Shown here: positions 5,891-7,031 of the stretch, piece after piece
Layout: each line of letters opens with the position of its first letter
How positions within the stretch are numbered: position 1 is the first letter of the stretch
NCBI GenBank assembly: GCA_021802685.1
Contig: JAJZRM010000152.1
Location: forward strand, 1-7,031
Source of the DNA: Deltaproteobacteria bacterium
GTDB taxonomy: Bacteria; Desulfobacterota; Deferrimicrobia; Deferrimicrobiales; Deferrimicrobiaceae
Reading direction: 5' to 3'
DNA: 7,031 nucleotides
Notes under the pieces: model-generated
Database searches by the model: none
Seen by the model: the letters and a program-made list of their open reading frames with translations, nothing else
Told to the model about the DNA's origin: nothing
Made by a program: the position numbers and the translations under genes

Positions 5891-6730
5891 ATGAAGTTTC
5901 ATCCTGCCGTCGCGCGCCCCCCGGACCGGGACCGCGAAGGGTGGTGGTTCCTGTTTCACGGCGACCGGCTCCTGGTGGAAACCCGGGGCGAAACGGCGGG
6001 GATCCCCTTTTTCGCCGATCCGGCGGATCGGGGCATCGTTCCGGTGCGGACGCAATACCTGGGAACGCTGGACGGCTTGGCGTGCTGCGCGGGAGAGATC
6101 GAGGATCCGGCGGTTCCCGACGGCGCGGCGCTCCGGTCCCTGCGCTCCCTGCTCGGAATCCTTCCGGAGGAGCGGTTCGTCCTCGCCGGGCGCGCCTTCC
6201 AGATCGTGGACTGGGAGCGGACCCACCGGTTCTGCGGGAAGTGCGGCATGCCGACCGTGCCGGTGGAAGGGGAGCGGGCGAAGGCGTGCGCCCGTTGCGG
6301 GATCCAGTTCTACCCCCGGGTGGCCCCGGCCGTCATCGTCGCCGTGGTTCGGGACGGGAAGATCCTTCTCGCCCGCTCCCGCAGGTCTTCCGCGGTCTTC
6401 TACAGCGTCCTGGCCGGATTCGTCGAGGCGGGGGAGACCTTCGAGGAGTGCGTGCGCCGGGAGATCCGGGAAGAGGTCGGGATCGAGGTGGCGGGGCTCC
6501 GGTACTTCGGCAGCCAGCCGTGGCCGTTCCCGCACAACCTGATGGTGGGGTTCACAGCCGATTACGCGGGCGGGGACCTCGTGCTCGAGGAAAAGGAGAT
6601 CGCCCAGGCGGGCTGGTTCGACGCCCGCGAGGTTCCCCGGCTGCAGATCCCGCGCCGCGGCACCATCGCCAGGGAGCTGATCGACTGGTTCCTCGCGAAT
6701 CCCGCGGGCGCCGGCCGCGGGGGGAAGTAA
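5891..6730 (+). CDS. nudC: NAD(+)/NADH diphosphatase, Nudix family (NudC)
   Basis: Hydrolyses NAD(H) to nicotinamide mononucleotide and AMP; members of this family also remove NAD caps from RNA 5' ends. The protein has 279 residues: an N-terminal domain (1-105), a four-cysteine zinc ribbon (C115, C118, C133, C136) and a Nudix domain. The Nudix box at 176-198 fits the consensus GX5EX7REUXEEXGU exactly, with metal-binding glutamates E191, E194 and E195. The NudC signature after the box reads SQPWPFPHN (208-216), matching SQPWPFPXS except for Asn in place of the last Ser. The ATG at 5891 is preferred because AAGGA lies 5 nt upstream; an in-frame TTG at 5855 would overlap the -10-like box and lacks a ribosome site. 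It faces away from the transhydrogenase operon and is followed after 7 nt by an RNase D-like gene. Confidence 0.95.
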   Translation: MKFHPAVARPPDRDREGWWFLFHGDRLLVETRGETAGIPFFADPADRGIVPVRTQYLGTLDGLACCAGEIEDPAVPDGAALRSLRSLLGILPEERFVLAGRAFQIVDWERTHRFCGKCGMPTVPVEGERAKACARCGIQFYPRVAPAVIVAVVRDGKILLARSRRSSAVFYSVLAGFVEAGETFEECVRREIREEVGIEVAGLRYFGSQPWPFPHNLMVGFTADYAGGDLVLEEKEIAQAGWFDAREVPRLQIPRRGTIARELIDWFLANPAGAGRGGK

Positions 6731-6737
6731 GGGAGCC

Positions 6738-7031
6738 GTGGACCGGGAGCCGAAGGGGAGGGTGGTGACGGACCCGGCGGAATTCCGCGCCGTGGCGGCC
6801 TCGATGCGGACCGCCGGGAAGGTCGGTTTCGATACCGAATTCGTGGGAGAGCGGACATATTATCCCCGCCTCTGCCTCATCCAGCTCGGCACGGAAGAAG
6901 AGGTCGTCGCCGTGGATCCTCTCGCCCTGGACGACCTGTCCCCCCTCGACGAGCTGCTTTTCGATCCATCGGTCCTCAAGCTCGTGCATGCCGGGTGGCA
7001 GGATCTGAAGATCGTTTTCCAGCGGACGGGA
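6738..7031 (+). CDS. rnd: Ribonuclease D-like 3'-5' exonuclease (N-terminal part, runs off window)
   Basis: 98 codons are visible before the window ends. The translation carries the DEDD-exonuclease motif I as D32-T-E34-F and motif II as HAGWQDL (84-90, D89 catalytic). It resembles E. coli RNase D over this part, including TYYPRLCLIQL (40-50). Such enzymes trim the 3' ends of tRNA precursors and other small RNAs; HRDC domains, if any, would lie beyond the window, so full RNase D identity is not proven. The GTG at 6738 lies 7 nt after the nudC stop with GGGAG close by; an alternative GTG at 6765 follows AAGGGG by 6 nt and would drop nine residues before the conserved region. The spacing suggests co-transcription with nudC. 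Confidence 0.88.
   Translation, partial: MDREPKGRVVTDPAEFRAVAASMRTAGKVGFDTEFVGERTYYPRLCLIQLGTEEEVVAVDPLALDDLSPLDELLFDPSVLKLVHAGWQDLKIVFQRTG

Noticed and set aside
5512..5892. Minus-strand frame overlapping the pntAa start, with AAGGAGG at 5844-5850 ahead of a GTG
   Set aside because: The ribosome-like site is attractive, but only 2 nt separate it from the GTG, and the protein is a frame-shifted Arg/Gly-rich shadow of pntAa.

Overview
This window looks like the end of a contig from a GC-rich bacterium, possibly a metagenome assembly. Its first nine bases match the inner end of the common Illumina adapter, so the left edge is an assembly edge. It holds seven protein-coding genes and no RNA gene, mobile element or CRISPR array. 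Gene styles (E. coli-type SerA, three-subunit proton-translocating transhydrogenase, NudC, RNase D, fused ADP-forming acyl-CoA synthetase) suggest a Gram-negative, proteobacteria-like or Desulfobacterota-like organism. That assignment is an inference from recall and has not been tested by a search.

Layout. Positions 10-5771 hold five minus-strand genes read right to left: pntAa, pntAb, pntB, serA and a fused acyl-CoA synthetase cut off by the contig end. pntAa/pntAb and pntAb/pntB overlap by 4 nt each, pntB/serA are 9 nt apart, and serA/synthetase are 33 nt apart with no terminator visible. This looks like one operon. A 119-bp divergent region (5772-5890) separates it from two plus-strand genes, nudC (5891-6730) and an RNase D-like gene that runs off the right edge (6738-7031). 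These two are 7 nt apart and probably co-transcribed.

How they fit together. The left operon pairs the membrane NADH-to-NADP+ transhydrogenase (NADPH supply) with 3-phosphoglycerate dehydrogenase (NADH-producing entry to serine synthesis) and an acyl-CoA/ATP interconverting enzyme. The opposing unit carries NudC, which hydrolyses NAD(H) and removes NAD caps from RNA, followed by a 3'-5' exoribonuclease. The nicotinamide-nucleotide theme across the divergent promoter is suggestive, but every family is well known. I found no convincing undescribed system. The most consequential observation is that the apparent stop codon of the synthetase gene is an adapter artefact.
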